Source: Ischnura elegans
Lineage: Eukaryota; Arthropoda; Insecta; Odonata; Coenagrionidae
Assembly (NCBI RefSeq): GCF_921293095.1
Contig: NC_060248.1
Coordinates: 15,642,744-15,706,743 of the forward strand
Length of the DNA: 64,000 bases
Direction: 5' to 3'
Numbering within the stretch: the first letter of the stretch is position 1; each line of letters starts with the position of its first letter. The translations under genes and the position numbers were made by a program. A model generated the notes under the pieces. It did not search any database, was not told the origin of the DNA, and was given only the letters and a program-made list of their open reading frames with translations. Of this stretch, positions 11,255-25,200 are shown one piece after another.

Positions 11255-14200
11255 TACTCCTTTTTTGTTAACTCCTTTTTTGTTAACTTCTCTTATATTT
11301 GCTTCTTTTTTGTTAACTTCTTTTTTGTTAACTCCTTTTTTGTTTGCTTCTTTTTTGTTAACTCCTTTTTTGTTAACTCCTTTCTTGTTCGATATTTTTT
11401 TGTTAACTCCTTTTTTGTTAATTCCTTTTATATTTGCTTCTTTTTGGTTAATTTCTTTTTTGTTTACTCCTTTTTTTAACTCTTTTTTTGTTTACACTTT
11501 TTTTTGTTTGCTTCTTTTTTGTTAACTCCTTTTTTTTAATTCCTTATTTGTTTACTCCTTTTATATTTGCTCCTTTTTTGATAACTCCTTTTTTGTTTAC
11601 TCCTTTTTTGTTAACTCCTTTTTTTTGACTCATTTTTTGTTAGCTCCTCATTTGTCAACTTCTTTTTTGTTAACTACTTTTTTGTTTGCTTCTTTTTTGT
11701 TAACTTCTTTTTAGTTAACTCCTTTATTGTTTGATATTTTTTTGTTAACTCCTTTTATATTTGCTTCTTTTTTGTAAATTCCCTTTTTGTTAACACTTTT
11801 TTTGTTAACTCTTTTTTTGTTAACACTTTTTTTGTTTGCTTATTTTTTGTTAACTCCTTTTTTATTAATTCCTTTTTTGTTTACTCCTTTTTTGTTTACT
11901 CTCCTTTTTTTACTCCTTTTTTGTTGACTCATTTTTTGTTAACTCCTTATTTGTTATCTGCTTTTATATTTGCTTCTTTTTTGTTTACTCCTTTTTTGTT
12001 AACTCCTTTTATATTTGCTTCTTTTTTGTTAACTCCTTTTTGTTTACTCCTTTTTTGTTTACTCCTTTTTTGTTTACTACTTTTATATTTGCTTCTTTTT
12101 TGGTAAATCCTTTTTTGTTTACTCCTTTTTTGTTAACTCCTTTTTTGTTAACTCCTTTTATATTTGCTTTTTTTTGTTAACTCCTTTTTTGTATACTCCT
12201 TTTTTGTTCACTCCTTTTTTTTACTTCTTTTTTGTTAACTTCTTTTTTGGTTGCCTCTTTTTTGTTAACTCCTATCTTGTTTACTCCTTATTTGTTAACT
12301 TGTTTTATGTTAACTTCTTTAAATTTGCTTCTTTTTTGTTAACTCCTTTTTTGTTTACTCCTTTTTTGTTAACTCCTTTTTTGTTGACTCATTTTTTGTT
12401 AGCTCCTCATTTGTCAACTTCTTTTTTGTTAACTCCTTTTTTGTTTGCTTCTTTTTTGTTAACTACTTTTTTGTTAACTCCTTTCTTGTTTGATATTTTT
12501 TTGTTAACTCCTTTTATATTTGCTTTTTTTTTGTAAATTCCCTTTTTGTTAACACTTTTTTTGTTAACTCTTTTTTTGTTAACACTTTTTTTTGTTTGCT
12601 TATTTTTTGTTAACTCCTTATTTATTAATTCCTTTTTTGTTTACTCCTTTTTTGTTTACTCTTCTTTTTTTAACTCCTTTTTTGTTGACTCATTTTTTGT
12701 TAACTCCTTATTTGTTATCTCCTTTTATATTTGCTTCTTTTTTGTTTACTCCTTTTTTGTTAACTCCTTTTATATTTGCTTCTTTTTTGTTAACTCCTTT
12801 TTGTTAACTCCTTTTTTGTTTACTCCTTTTTTGTTTACTACTTTTATTTTTGCTTCTTTTTTGGTAAATCCTTTTTTGTTTACTCCTTTTTTGTTAACTC
12901 CTTTTTTGTTAACTCCTTTTATATTTGCTTTTTTTTGTTAACTTCTTTTTTGTATACTCCTTTTTTGTTCACTCCTTTTTTTACGTCTTTTTTGTTAATT
13001 TCTTTTTTGTTTGCTTCTTTTTTGTTAACTCCTATCTTGTTTACTCCTTATTTGTTAACTTGTTTTTTGTTAACTTCTTTAAATTTGCTTCTTTTTTGTT
13101 AAATCCTTTTTTGTTTACTCCTTTTTTGTTAACTCCTTTTTTGTTTACTACTTTTATTTTTGCTTCTTTTTTGGTAAATCCTTTTTTGTTTATTTTTTTT
13201 TTGTTAACTCCTTTTTTGTTAACTCCTTTTATATTTGCTTCTTTTTTGTTTACTCCTTTTTTGTTAACTCCTTTTATATTTGCTTCTTTTTTGTTAACTC
13301 CTTTTTGTTTACTCCTTTTTTGTTTACTCCTTTTTTGTTTACTCTTCTTTTTTTAACTCCTTTTTTGTTGACTCATTTTTTGTTAACTCCTTATTTGTTA
13401 TCTCCTTTTATATTTGCTTCTTTTTTGTTTACTCCTTTTTTGTTAACTCCTTTTATATTTGCTTCTTTTTTGTTAACTCCTTTTTGTTTACTCCTTTTTT
13501 GTTTACTCCTTTTTTGTTTACTACTTTTATTTTTGCTTCTTTTTTGGTAAATCCTTTTTTGTTTACTCCTTTTTTGTTAACTCCTTTTTTGTTAACTCCT
13601 TTTATATTTGCTTTTTTTTGTTAACTCCTTTTTTGTATACTCCTTTTTTGTTCACTCCTTTTTTTTACTTCTTTTTTGTTAACTTCTTTTTTGTTTGCTT
13701 CTTTTTTGTTAACTCCTATCTTGTTTACTCCTTATTTGTTAACTTGTTTTTTGTTAACTTCTTTAAATTTGCTTCTTTTTTGTAAAATCCTTTTTTGTTT
13801 ACTCCTTTTTTGTTTACTCGTTTTTTGTTAACTATTTTTTGTTAAATTCTTTTTATATTTGCTTCTTTTTTGTTAACTCCTTATTTGTTAACCATTTTTT
13901 TGTTTAATCCTTTTTTGTTTACTCCACTTTTGTTTGCTTCTTTTTTTTTTACTCCTTTTTTGTTAACTCCTTTTTTGTTAACTTCTCTTATATTTGCTTC
14001 TTTTTTGTTAACTTCTTTTTTGTTAACTCCTTTTTTGTTTGCTTCTTTTTTGTTAACTCCTTTTTTGTTAACTCCTTTCTTGTTCGATATTTTTTTGTTA
14101 ACTCCTTTTTTGTTAATTCCTTTTATATTTCCTTCTTTTTGGTTAATTTCTTTTTTGTTTACTCCTTTTTTTAACTCTTTTTTTGTTTACACTTTTTTTT

Positions 14201-16631
14201 GTTTGCTTCTTTTTTGTTAACTCCTTTTTTTTAATTCCTTATTTGTTTACTCCTTTTATATTTGCTCCTTTTTTGATAACTCCTTTTTTGTTTACTCCTT
14301 TTTTGTTAACTCCTTTTTTTTGACTCATTTTTTGTTAGCTCCTCATTTGTCAACTTCTTTTTTGTTAACTACTTTTTTGTTTGCTTCTTTTTTGTTAACT
14401 TCTTTTTAGTTAACTCCTTTATTGTTTGATATTTTTTTGTTAACTCCTTTTATATTTGCTTCTTTTTTGTAAATTCCCTTTTTGTTAACACTTTTTTTGT
14501 TAACTCTTTTTTTGTTAACACTTTTTTTGTTTGCTTATTTTTTGTTAACTCCTTTTTTATTAATTCCTTTTTTGTTTACTCCTTTTTTGTTTACTCTCCT
14601 TTTTTTACTCCTTTTTTGTTGACTCATTTTTTGTTAACTCCTTATTTGTTATCTGCTTTTATATTTGCTTCTTTTTTGTTTACTCCTTTTTTGTTAACTC
14701 CTTTTATATTTGCTTCTTTTTTGTTAACTCCTTTTTGTTTACTCCTTTTTTGTTTACTCCTTTTTTGTTTACTACTTTTATATTTGCTTCTTTTTTGGTA
14801 AATCCTTTTTTGTTTACTCCTTTTTTGTTAACTCCTTTTTTGTTAACTCCTTTTATATTTGCTTTTTTTTGTTAACTCCTTTTTTGTATACTCCTTTTTT
14901 GTTCACTCCTTTTTTTTACTTCTTTTTTGTTAACTTCTTTTTTGGTTGCCTCTTTTTTGTTAACTCCTATCTTGTTTACTCCTTATTTGTTAACTTGTTT
15001 TATGTTAACTTCTTTAAATTTGCTTCTTTTTTGTTAAATCCTTTTTTGTTTACTCCTTTTTTGTTAACTCCTTTTTTGTTGACTCATTTTTTGTTAGCTC
15101 CTCATTTGTCAACTTCTTTTTTGTTAACTCCTTTTTTGTTTGCTTCTTTTTTGTTAACTCCTTTCTTGTTTGATATTTTTTTGTTAACTCCTTTTATATT
15201 TGCTTTTTTTTTGTAAATTCCCTTTTTGTTAACACTTTTTTTGTTAACTCTTTTTTTGTTAACACTTTTTTTTGTTTGCTTATTTTTTGTTAACTCCTTT
15301 TTTATTAATTCCTTTTTTGTTTACTCCTTTTTTGTTTACTCTTCTTTTTTTAACTCCTTTTTTGTTGACTCATTTTTTGTTAACTCCTTATTTGTTATCT
15401 CCTTTTATATTTGCTTCTTTTTTGTTTACTCCTTTTTTGTTAACTCCTTTTATATTTGCTTCTTTTTTGTTAACTCCTTTATTGTTAACTCCTTTTTTGT
15501 TAAATCCTTTTTTGTTTACTACTTTTATTTTTGCTTCTTTTTTGGTAAATCCTTTTTTGTTTACTCCTTTTTTGTTAACTCCTTTTTTGTTAACTCCTTT
15601 TATATTTGCTTTTTTTTGTTAACTTCTTTTTTGTATACTCCTTTTTTGTTCACTCCTTTTTTTACGTCTTTTTTGTTAATTTCTTTTTTGTTTGCTTCTT
15701 TTTTGTTAACTCCTATCTTGTTTACTCCTTATTTGTTAACTTGTTTTTTGTTAACTTCTTTAAATTTGCTTCTTTTTTGTTAAATCCTTTTTTGTTTGCT
15801 CCTTTTTTGTTAACTCCTTTTTTGTTTACTACTTTTATTTTTGCTTCTTTTTTGGTAAATCCTTTTTTGTTTATTTTTTTTTTGTTAACTCCTTTTTTGT
15901 TAACTCCTTTTATATTTGCTTCTTTTTTGTTTACTCCTTTTTTGTTAACTCCTTTTATATTTGCTTCTTTTTTGTTAACTCCTTTTTGTTTACTCCTTTT
16001 TTGTTTACTCCTTTTTTGTTTACTCTTCTTTTTTTAACTCCTTTTTTGTTGACTCATTTTTTGTTAACTCCTTATTTGTTATCTCCTTTTATATTTGCTT
16101 CTTTTTTGTTTACTCCTTTTTTGTTAACTCCTTTTATATTTGCTTCTTTTTTGTTAACTCCTTTTTGTTTACTCCTTTTTTGTTTACTCCTTTTTTGTTT
16201 ACTACTTTTATTTTTGCTTCTTTTTTGGTAAATCCTTTTTTGTTTACTCCTTTTTTGTTAACTCCTTTTTTGTTAACTCCTTTTATATTTGCTTTTTTTT
16301 GTTAACTCCTTTTTTGTATACTCCTTTTTTGTTCACTCCTTTTTTTTACTTCTTTTTTGTTAACTTCTTTTTTGTTTGCTTCTTTTTTGTTAACTCCTAT
16401 CTTGTTTACTCCTTATTTGTTAACTTGTTTTTTGTTAACTTCTTTAAATTTGCTTCTTTTTTGTAAAATCCTTTTTTGTTTACTCCTTTTTTGTTTACTC
16501 GTTTTTTGTTAACTATTTTTTGTTAAATTCTTTTTATATTTGCTTCTTTTTTGTTAACTCCTTATTTGTTAACCATTTTTTTGTTTAATCCTTTTTTGTT
16601 TACTCCACTTTTGTTTGCTTCTTTTTTGTTT
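11255..16631. repeat. Tandem duplication within satellite 2, unit about 2.68-2.70 kb
   Basis: The order of variant monomers from about 11255 to 13950 repeats from about 13950 to 16631. Landmarks at 11921 and 12174 recur at 14616 and 14869 (offset 2695). Those at 12546, 12925, 13305 and 13870 recur at 15226, 15606, 15986 and 16551 (offset 2680-2681). A 15-bp change in offset between the two sets corresponds to loss of one monomer in the second copy. The same material also matches 18.8-20.9 kb at an offset of 8026. Confidence 0.8.
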
Positions 16632-17132
16632 ACACCTTTTTTGTTTACTCCTTTTTTGTTAACTCCTTCTTTGTTAACTCCTTTTATATTTGCTTCTTTT
16701 TTGTTTACTCCGTTTTTGTTTAATCCTTTTTTGGTAACTCTTTTTTTGGTAACTCCTTTTTTGTTAACTCCTTTTATATTTGCTTTTTTTTGTTAACTCC
16801 TTTTTTGTATACTCTTTTTTGTTAACTCCTTTTTTGTTTACTCCTTTTTTGTAGCTCCTTTTTTGTTAACTAATTTTATATTTGCTTCTTTTTTGTTAAC
16901 TCCTTTTATATTTGCTTCTTTTTTGTTAACTCCTTTTTTGTTTACTCCTTTTTTGTTTACTCGTTTTTTGTTAACTATTTTTTGTTAACTCCTTTTATAT
17001 TTGCTTCTTTTTTGTTAACTCCTTATTTGTTAACCCCTTTTTTGTTTAATCCTTTTTTGTTTACTCCACTTTTGTTTACTCCTTTTTTGTTTACTCCTTT
17101 TTTGTTTACTCCTTTTTAGATTTGTTTCTTTT

Positions 17133-18412
17133 TTGTTAACAATTTTTTTGTTTACTCCTTTTTTGTTAACTCCATTTTTGTTTATTCCTTTTATATTTGC
17201 TTCTTTTTTGTTGAATCCTTTTTTGTTTTCTGCTTTTTTTTACTCCTTTTTTGTTAACTCCTTTTTTGTTAACTTCTCTTATATTTGCTTCTTTTTTGTT
17301 AACTTCTTTTTTGTTAACTCCTTTTTTGTTTGCTTCTTTTTTGTTAACTCCTTTTTTGTTAACTCCTTTCTTGTTCGATATTTTTTTGTTAACTCCTTTT
17401 TTGTTAATTTCTTTATATTTGCTTCTTTTTTGTTAATTCCTTTTTTGTTTACTTCTTTTTTTAACTCTTTTTTTGTTAACTTTTTTTTTTGTTTGCTTCT
17501 TTTTTGTTAACTCCTTTTTTTTAATTCCTTTTTTGTTTACTCCTTTTATATTTGCTCCTTTTTTGTTAACTCCTTTTTTGTTTACTCCTTTTTTGTTTAC
17601 TCGTTTTTTGTTAACTATTTTTTGTTAACTCCTTTTATATTTGCTTCTTTTTTGTTAACTCCTTATTTGTTAACCCCTTTTTTGTTTAATCCTTTTTTGT
17701 TTACTCCACTTTTGTTTACTCCTTTTTTGTTTACTCCTTTTTTGTTTACTCCTTTTTAGATTTGTTTCTTTTTTGTTAACAACTTTTTTGTTTACTCCTT
17801 TTTTGTTAACTCCATTTTTGTTTATTCCTTTTATATTTGCTTCTTTTTTGTTGAATCCTTTTTTGTTTTCTGCTTTTTTTTACTCCTTTTTTGTTAACTC
17901 CTTTTTTGTTAACTTCTCTTATATTTGCTTCTTTTTTGTTAACTTCTTTTTTGTTAACTCCTTTTTTGTTTGCTTCTTTTTTGTTAACTCCTTTTTTGTT
18001 AACTCCTTTCTTGTTCGATATTTTTTTGTTAACTCCTTTTTTGTTAATTTCTTTATATTTGCTTCTTTTTTGTTAATTCCTTTTTTGTTTACTTCTTTTT
18101 TTAACTCTTTTTTTGTTAACTTTTTTTTTGTTTGCTTCTTTTTTGTTAACTCCTTTTTTTTAATTCCTTTTTTGTTTACTCCTTTTATATTTGCTCCTTT
18201 TTTGTTAACTCCTTTTTTGTTTACTCCTTTTTTGTTAACTCCTTTTTTGTTGACTCATTTTTTGTTAGCTCCTCATTTGTCAACTTCTTTTTTGTTAACT
18301 CCTTTTTTGTTTGCTTCTTTTTTGTTAACTCCTTTTTTGTTAACTCCTTTCTTGTTTGATATTTTTTTGTTAACTCCTTTTATATTTGCTTTTTTTTTTG
18401 TAAATTCCCTTT
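17133..18412. repeat. 640-bp tandem duplication within satellite 2
   Basis: The segment starting at 17133 is repeated from 17773 with an offset of 640 bp; the landmark at 17251 recurs at 17891. Both copies contain the rarer TTGTTCGATATT and TTTTCTGC monomers, which makes the match specific rather than a trivial satellite self-match. The first copy differs by a few substitutions and by T-run length. Confidence 0.8.
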
Positions 18413-19280
18413 TTGTTAACACTTTTTTTGTTAACTCTTTTTTTGTTAACACTTTTTTTTGTTTGCTTATTTTTTGTTAACTCCTTTTTTATTAATTCCT
18501 TTTTTGTTTACTCCTTTTTTGTTTACTCTTCTTTTTTTAACTCCTTTTTTGTTGACTCATTTTTTGTAAACTCCTTATTTGTTATCTCCTTTTATATTTG
18601 CTTCTTTTTTGTTTACTCCTTTTTTGTTAACTCCTTTTATATTTGCTTCTTTTTTGTTAACTCCTTTTTGTTTACTCCTTTTTTGTTTACTCCTTTTTTG
18701 TATACTACTTTTATTTTTGCTTCTTTTTTGGTAAATCCTTTTTTGTTTACTCCTTTTTTGTTAACTCCTTTTTTGTTAACTCCTTTTATATTTGCTTTTT
18801 TTTGTTAACTCCTTTTTTGTATACTCCTTTTTTGTTCACTCCTTTTTTTTACTTCTTTTTTGTTAACTTCTTTTTTGTTTGCTTCTTTTTTGTTAACTCC
18901 TATCTTGTTTACTCCTTATTTGTTAACTTGTTTTTTGTTAACTTCTTTAAATTTGCTTCTTTTTTGTTAAATCCTTTTTTGTTTACTCCTTTTTTGTTTA
19001 CTCGTTTTTTGTTAACTATTTTTTGTTAACTCCTTTTATATTTGCTTCTTTTTTGTTAACTCCTTATTTGTTAACCATTTTTTTGTTTAATCCTTTTTTG
19101 TTTACTCCACTTTTGTTTGCTCCTTTTTTGTTAACTCCTTTTTTGTTTACTCCTTTTTAGATTTGTTTCTTTTTTGTTAACAACTTTTTTGTTTACTCCT
19201 TTTTTGTTAACTCCATTTTTGTTTATTCCTTTTATATTTGCTTCTTTTTTGTTAAATCCTTTTTTTTTACTGCTTTTTTT

Positions 19281-22200
19281 TACTCCTTTTTTGTTAACTC
19301 CTTTTTTGTTAACTTGTCTTATATTTGCTTCTTTTTTGTTAACTTCTTTTTTGTTAACTCCTTTTTTGTTTGCTTCTTTTTTGTTAACTCCTTTTTTGTT
19401 AACTCCTTTCTTGTTCGATATTTTTTTGTTAACTCCTTTTTTGTTAATTCCTTTTATATTTCCTTCTTTTTGGTTAATTTCTTTTTTGTTTACTCCTTTT
19501 TTTAACTCTTTTTTTGTTTACACTTTTTTTTGTTTGCTTCTTTTTTGTTAACTCCTTTTTTTTAATTCCTTATTTGTTTACTCCTTTTATATTTGCTCCT
19601 TTTTTGATAACTCCTTTTTTGTTTACTCCTTTTTTGTTAACTCCTTTTTTTTGACTCATTTTTTGTTAGCTCCTCATTTGTCAACTTCTTTTTTGTTAAC
19701 TACTTTTTTGTTTGCTTCTTTTTTGTTAACTTCTTTTTAGTTAACTCCTTTATTGTTTGATATTTTTTTGTTAACTCCTTTTATATTTGCTTCTTTTTTG
19801 TAAATTCCCTTTTTGTTAACACTTTTTTTGTTAACTCTTTTTTTGTTTACACTTTTTTTGTTTGCTTATTTTTTGTTAACTCCTTTTTTATTAATTCCTT
19901 TTTTGTTTACTCCTTTTTTGTTTACTCCCCTTTTTTTACTCCTTTTTTGTTGACTCATTTTTTGTTAACTCCTTATTTGTTATCTGCTTTTATATTTGCT
20001 TCTTTTTTGTTTACTCCTTTTTTGTTAACTCCTTTTATATTTGCTTCTTTTTTGTTAACTCCTTTTTGTTTACTCCTTTTTTGTTTACTCCTTTTTTGTT
20101 TACTACTTTTATTTTTGCTTCTTTTTTGGTAAATCCTTTTTTGTTTACTCCTTTTTTGTTAACTCCTTTTTTGTTAACTCCTTTTATATTTGCTTTTTTT
20201 TGTTAACTCCTTTTTTGTATACTCCTTTTTTGTTCACTCCTTTTTTTTACTTCTTTTTTGTTAACTTCTTTTTTGGTTGCCTCTTTTTTGTTAACTCCTA
20301 TCTTGTTTACTCCTTATTTGTTAACTTGTTTTATGTAAACTTCTTTAAATTTGCTTCTTTTTTGTTAAATCCTTTTTTGTTTACTCCTTTTTTGTTAACT
20401 CCTTTTTTGTTGACTCATTTTTTGTTAGCTCCTCATTTGTCAACTTCTTTTTTGTTAACTCCTTTTTTGTTTGCTTCTTTTTTGTTAACTCCTTTTTTGT
20501 TAACTCCTTTCTTGTTTGATATTTTTTTGTTAACTCCTTTTATATTTGCTTTTTTTTTGTAAATTCCCTTTTTGTTAACACTTTTTTTGTTAACTCTTTT
20601 TTTGTTAACACTTTTTTTTGTTTGCTTATTTTTTGTTAACTCCTTTTTTATTAATTCCTTTTTTGTTTACTCCTTTTTTGTTTACTCTTCTTTTTTTAAC
20701 TCCTTTTTTGTTGACTCATTTTTTGTTAACTCCTTATTTGTTATCTCCTTTTATATTTGCTTCTTTTTTGTTTACTCCTTTTTTGTTAACTCCTTTTATA
20801 TTTGCTTCTTTTTTGTTAACTCCTTTTTGTTTACTCCTTTTTTGTTTACTCCTTTTTTGTTTACTACTTTTATTTTTGCTTCTTTTTTGGTAAATCCTTT
20901 TTTGTTTACTCCTTTTTTGTTAACTCCTTTTTTGTTAACTCCTTTTATATTTGCTTTTTTTTGTTAACTTCTTTTTTGTATACTCCTTTTTTGTTCACTC
21001 CTTTTTTTACTTCTTTTTTGTTAATTTCTTTTTTGTTTGCTTCTTTTTTGTTAACTCCTATCTTGTTTACTCCTTATTTGTTACCTTGTTTTTTGTTAAC
21101 TTCTTTAAATTTGCTTCTTTTTTGTTAAATCCTTTTTTGTTTACTCCTTTTTTGTTTACTCGTTTTTTGTTAACTATTTTTTGTTAACTCCTTTTATATT
21201 TGCTTCTTTTTTGTTAACTCCTTATTTGTTAACCATTTTTTTGTTTACTCCTTTTTTGTTTACTCCACTTTTGTTTACTCCTTTTTTGTTAACTCCTTTT
21301 TTGTTTACTCCTTTTTAGATTTGTTTCTTTTTTGTTAACAACTTTTTTGTTTACTCCTTTTTTGTTAACTCCATTTTTGTTTATTCCTTTTATATTTGCT
21401 TCTTTTTTGTTAAATCCTTTTTTTTACTGCTTTTTTTTACTCCTTTTTTGTTAACTCCTTTTTTGTTAACTTCTCTTATATTTGCTTCTTTTTTGTTAAC
21501 TTCTTTTTTGTTAACTCCTTTTTTGTTTGCTTCTTTTTTGTTAACTCCTTTTTTGTTTACTCCTTTCTTGTTCGATATTTTTTTGTTAACTCCTTTTTTG
21601 TTAATTCCTTTTATATTTGCTTCTTTTTGGTTAATTTCTTTTTTGTTTACTCCTTTTTTTAACTCTTTTTTTGTTTACACTTTTTTTGTTTGCTTCTTTT
21701 TTGTTAACTCCTTTTTTTATTTCCTTTTTTGTTTACTCCTTTTATATTTGCTCCTTTTTTGTTAACTCCTTTTTTGTTTACTCCTTTTTTGTTAACTCCT
21801 TTTTTTTGACTCATTTTTTGTTAGCTCCTCATTTGTCAACTTCTTTTTTGTTAACTACTTTTTTGTTTGCTTCTTTTTTGTTAACTTCTTTTTAGTTAAC
21901 TCCTTTCTTGTTTGATATTTTTTTGTTAACTCCTTTTATATTTGCTTCATTTTGTAAATTCCCTTTTGTTAACACTTTTTTTGTTAACTCTTTTTTTGTT
22001 AACACTTTTGTTTGCTTATTTTTTGTTAACTCCTTTTTTATTAATTCCTTTTTTGTTTACTCCTTTTTTGTTTACTCCCCTTTTTTTTAACTCCTTTTTT
22101 GTTGACTCATTTTTTGTTAACTCCTTATTTGTTATCTCCTTTTATATTTGCTTCTTTTTTGTTTACTCCTTTTTGTTAACTCCTTTTATATTTGCTTCTT

Positions 22201-25200
22201 TTTTGTTAACTCCTTTTTGTTTACTCCTTTTTTGTTTACTTCTTTTTTGTTTACTACTTTTATTTTTGCTTCTTTTTTGGTAAATCCTTTTTTGTTTACT
22301 CCTTTTTTGTTAACTCCAATTTTGTTAACTCCTTTTATATTTGCTTCTTTTTTGTTTACTCCTTTTTTGTTAACTCCTTTTATATTTGCTTCTTTTTTGT
22401 TAACTCCTTTTTGTTTACTCCTTTTTTGTTTACTCCTTTTTTGTTTACTACTTTTATTTTTGCTTCTTTTTTGGTAAATCCTTTTTTGTTAATTCCTTTT
22501 TTGTTTACTCCTTTTTTGTTTACTCCCCTTTTTTTAACTCCTTTTTTGTTGACTCATTTTTTGTAAACTCCTTATTTGTTATCTCCTTTTATATTTGCTT
22601 CTTTATTGTTTACTCCTTTTTTGTTAACTCCTTTTATATTTGCTTCTTTTTTGTTAACTCCTTTTTGTTTACTCCTTTTTTGTTTACTCCTTTTTTGTTT
22701 ACTACTTTTATTTTTGCTTCTTTTTTGGTAAATCCTTTTTTGTTTACTCCTTTTTTGTTAACTCCTTTTTTGTTAACTCCTTTTATATTTGCTTTTTTTT
22801 GTTAACTTCTTTTTTGTATACTCCTTTTTTGTTCACTCCTTTTTTTTACTTCTTTTTTGTTAATTTCTTTTTTGTTTGCTTCTTTTTTGTTAACTCCTAT
22901 CTTGTTTACTCCTTATTTGTTAACTTGTTTTTTGTTAACTTCTTTAAATTTGCTTCTTTTTTGTTAAATCCTTTTTTGTTTACTCCTTTTTTGTTTACTC
23001 GTTTTTTGTTAACTATTTTTTTGTTAACTCCTTTTATATTTGCTTCTTTTTTGTTAACTCCTTATTTGTTAACTATTTTTTTGTTTACTCCTTTTTTGTT
23101 TACTCCACTTTTGTTTACTCCTTTTTTGTTAACTCCTTTTTTGTTTACTCCTTTTTAGATTTGTTTCTTTTTTGTTAACAACTTTTTTGTTTACTCCTTT
23201 TTTGTTAACTCCATTTTTGTTTATTCCTTTTATATTTGCTTCTTTTTTGTTAAATCCTTTTTTTTACTGCTTTTTTTTACTCCTTTTTTGTTAACTCCTT
23301 TTTTGTTAACTTCTCTTATATTTGCTTCTTTTTTGTTAACTTCTTTTTTGTTAACTCCTTTTTTGTTTGCTTCTTTTTTGTTAACTCCTTTTTTGTTAAC
23401 TCCTTTCTTGTTCGATATTTTTTTGTTAACTCCTTTTTTGTTAATTCCTTTTATATTTGCTTCTTTTTGGTTAATTTCTTTTTTGTTTACTCCTTTTTTT
23501 AACTCTTTTTTTGTTTACACTTTTTTTTGTTTGCTTCTTTTTTGTTAACTCCTTTTTTTTAATTCCTTTTTTGTTTACTCCTTTTACATTTGCTCCTTTT
23601 TTGTTAACTCCTTTTTTGTTTACTCCTTTTTTGTTAACTCCTTTTTTTTGACTCATTTTTTGTTAGCTCCTCATTTGTCAACTTCTTTTTTGTTAACTAC
23701 TTTTTTTTTTGCTTCTTTTTTGTTAACTTCTTTTTAGTTAACTCCTTTCTTGTTTGATATTTTTTTGTTAACTCCTTTTATATTGGCTTCTTTTTTGTAA
23801 ATTCCCTTTTTGTTAACACTTTTTTTGTTAACTCTTTTTTTGTTAACACTTTTTTTGTTTGCTTATTTTTTGTTAACTCCTTTTTTATTAATTCCTTTTT
23901 TGTTTACTCCTTTTTTGTTTACCCCCTTTTTTTAACTCCTTTTTTGTTGACTCATTTTTTGTTAACTCCTTATTTGTTATCTCCTTTTATATTTGCTTCT
24001 TTTTTGTTTACTCCTTTTTTGTTAACTCCTTTTATATTTGCTTCTTTTTTGTTAACTCCTTTTTGTTTACTCCTTTTTTGTTTACTCCTTTTTTGTTTAC
24101 TACTTTTATTTTTGCTTCTTTTTTGGTAAATCCTTTTTTGTTTACTCCTTTTTTGTTAACTCCTTTTTTGTTAACTCCTTTTATATTTGCTTCTTTTTTG
24201 TTTACTCCTTTTTTGTTAACTCCTTTTATATTTGCTTCTTTTTTGTTAACTCCTTTTTGTTTACTCCTTTTTTGTTTACTCCTTTTTTGTTTACTACTTT
24301 TATTTTTGCTTCTTTTTTGGTAAATCCTTTTTTGTTTACTCCTTTTTTGTTTACTCCTTTTTTGTTTACTCCTCTTTTTTTAACTCCTTTTTTGTTGACT
24401 CATTTTTTGTTAACTCCTTATTTGTTATCTCCTTTTATATTTGCTTCTTTATTGTTTACTCCTTTTTTGTTAACTCCTTTTATATTTGCTTCTTTTTTGT
24501 TAACTCCTTTTTGTTTACTCCTTTTTTGTTTACTCCTTCTTTGTTTACTACTTTTATATTTGCTTCTTTTTTGGTAAATCCTTTTTTGTTTACTCCTTTT
24601 TTGTTAACTCCTTTTTTGTTAACTTCTCTTATATTTGCTTCTTTTTTGTTAACTTCTTTTTTGTTAACTCCTTTTTTGTTTGCTTCTTTTTTGTTAACTC
24701 CTTTTTTGTTAACTCCTTTCTTGTTCGATATTTTTTTGTTAACTCCTTTTTTGTTAATTCCTTTTATATTTCCTTCTTTTTGGTTAATTTCTTTTTTGTT
24801 TACTCCTTTTTTTAACTCTTTTTTTGTTTACACTTTTTTTTGTTTGCTTCTTTTTTGTTAACTCCTTTTTTTTAATTCCTTATTTGTTTACTCCTTTTAT
24901 ATTTGCTCCTTTTTTGATAACTCCTTTTTTGTTTACTCCTTTTTTGTTAACTCCTTTTTTTTGACTCATTTTTTGTTAGCTCCTCATTTGTCAACTTCTT
25001 TTTTGTTAACTCCTTTTTTGTTTGCTTCTTTTTTGTTAACTCCTTTTTAGTTAACTCCTTTATTGTTTGATATTTTTTTGTTAACTCCTTTTATATTTGC
25101 TTCTTTTTTGTAAATTCCCTTTTTGTTAACACTTTTTTTGTTAACTCTTTTTTTGTTAACACTTTTTTTGTTTGCTTATTTTTTGTTAACTCCTTTTTTA

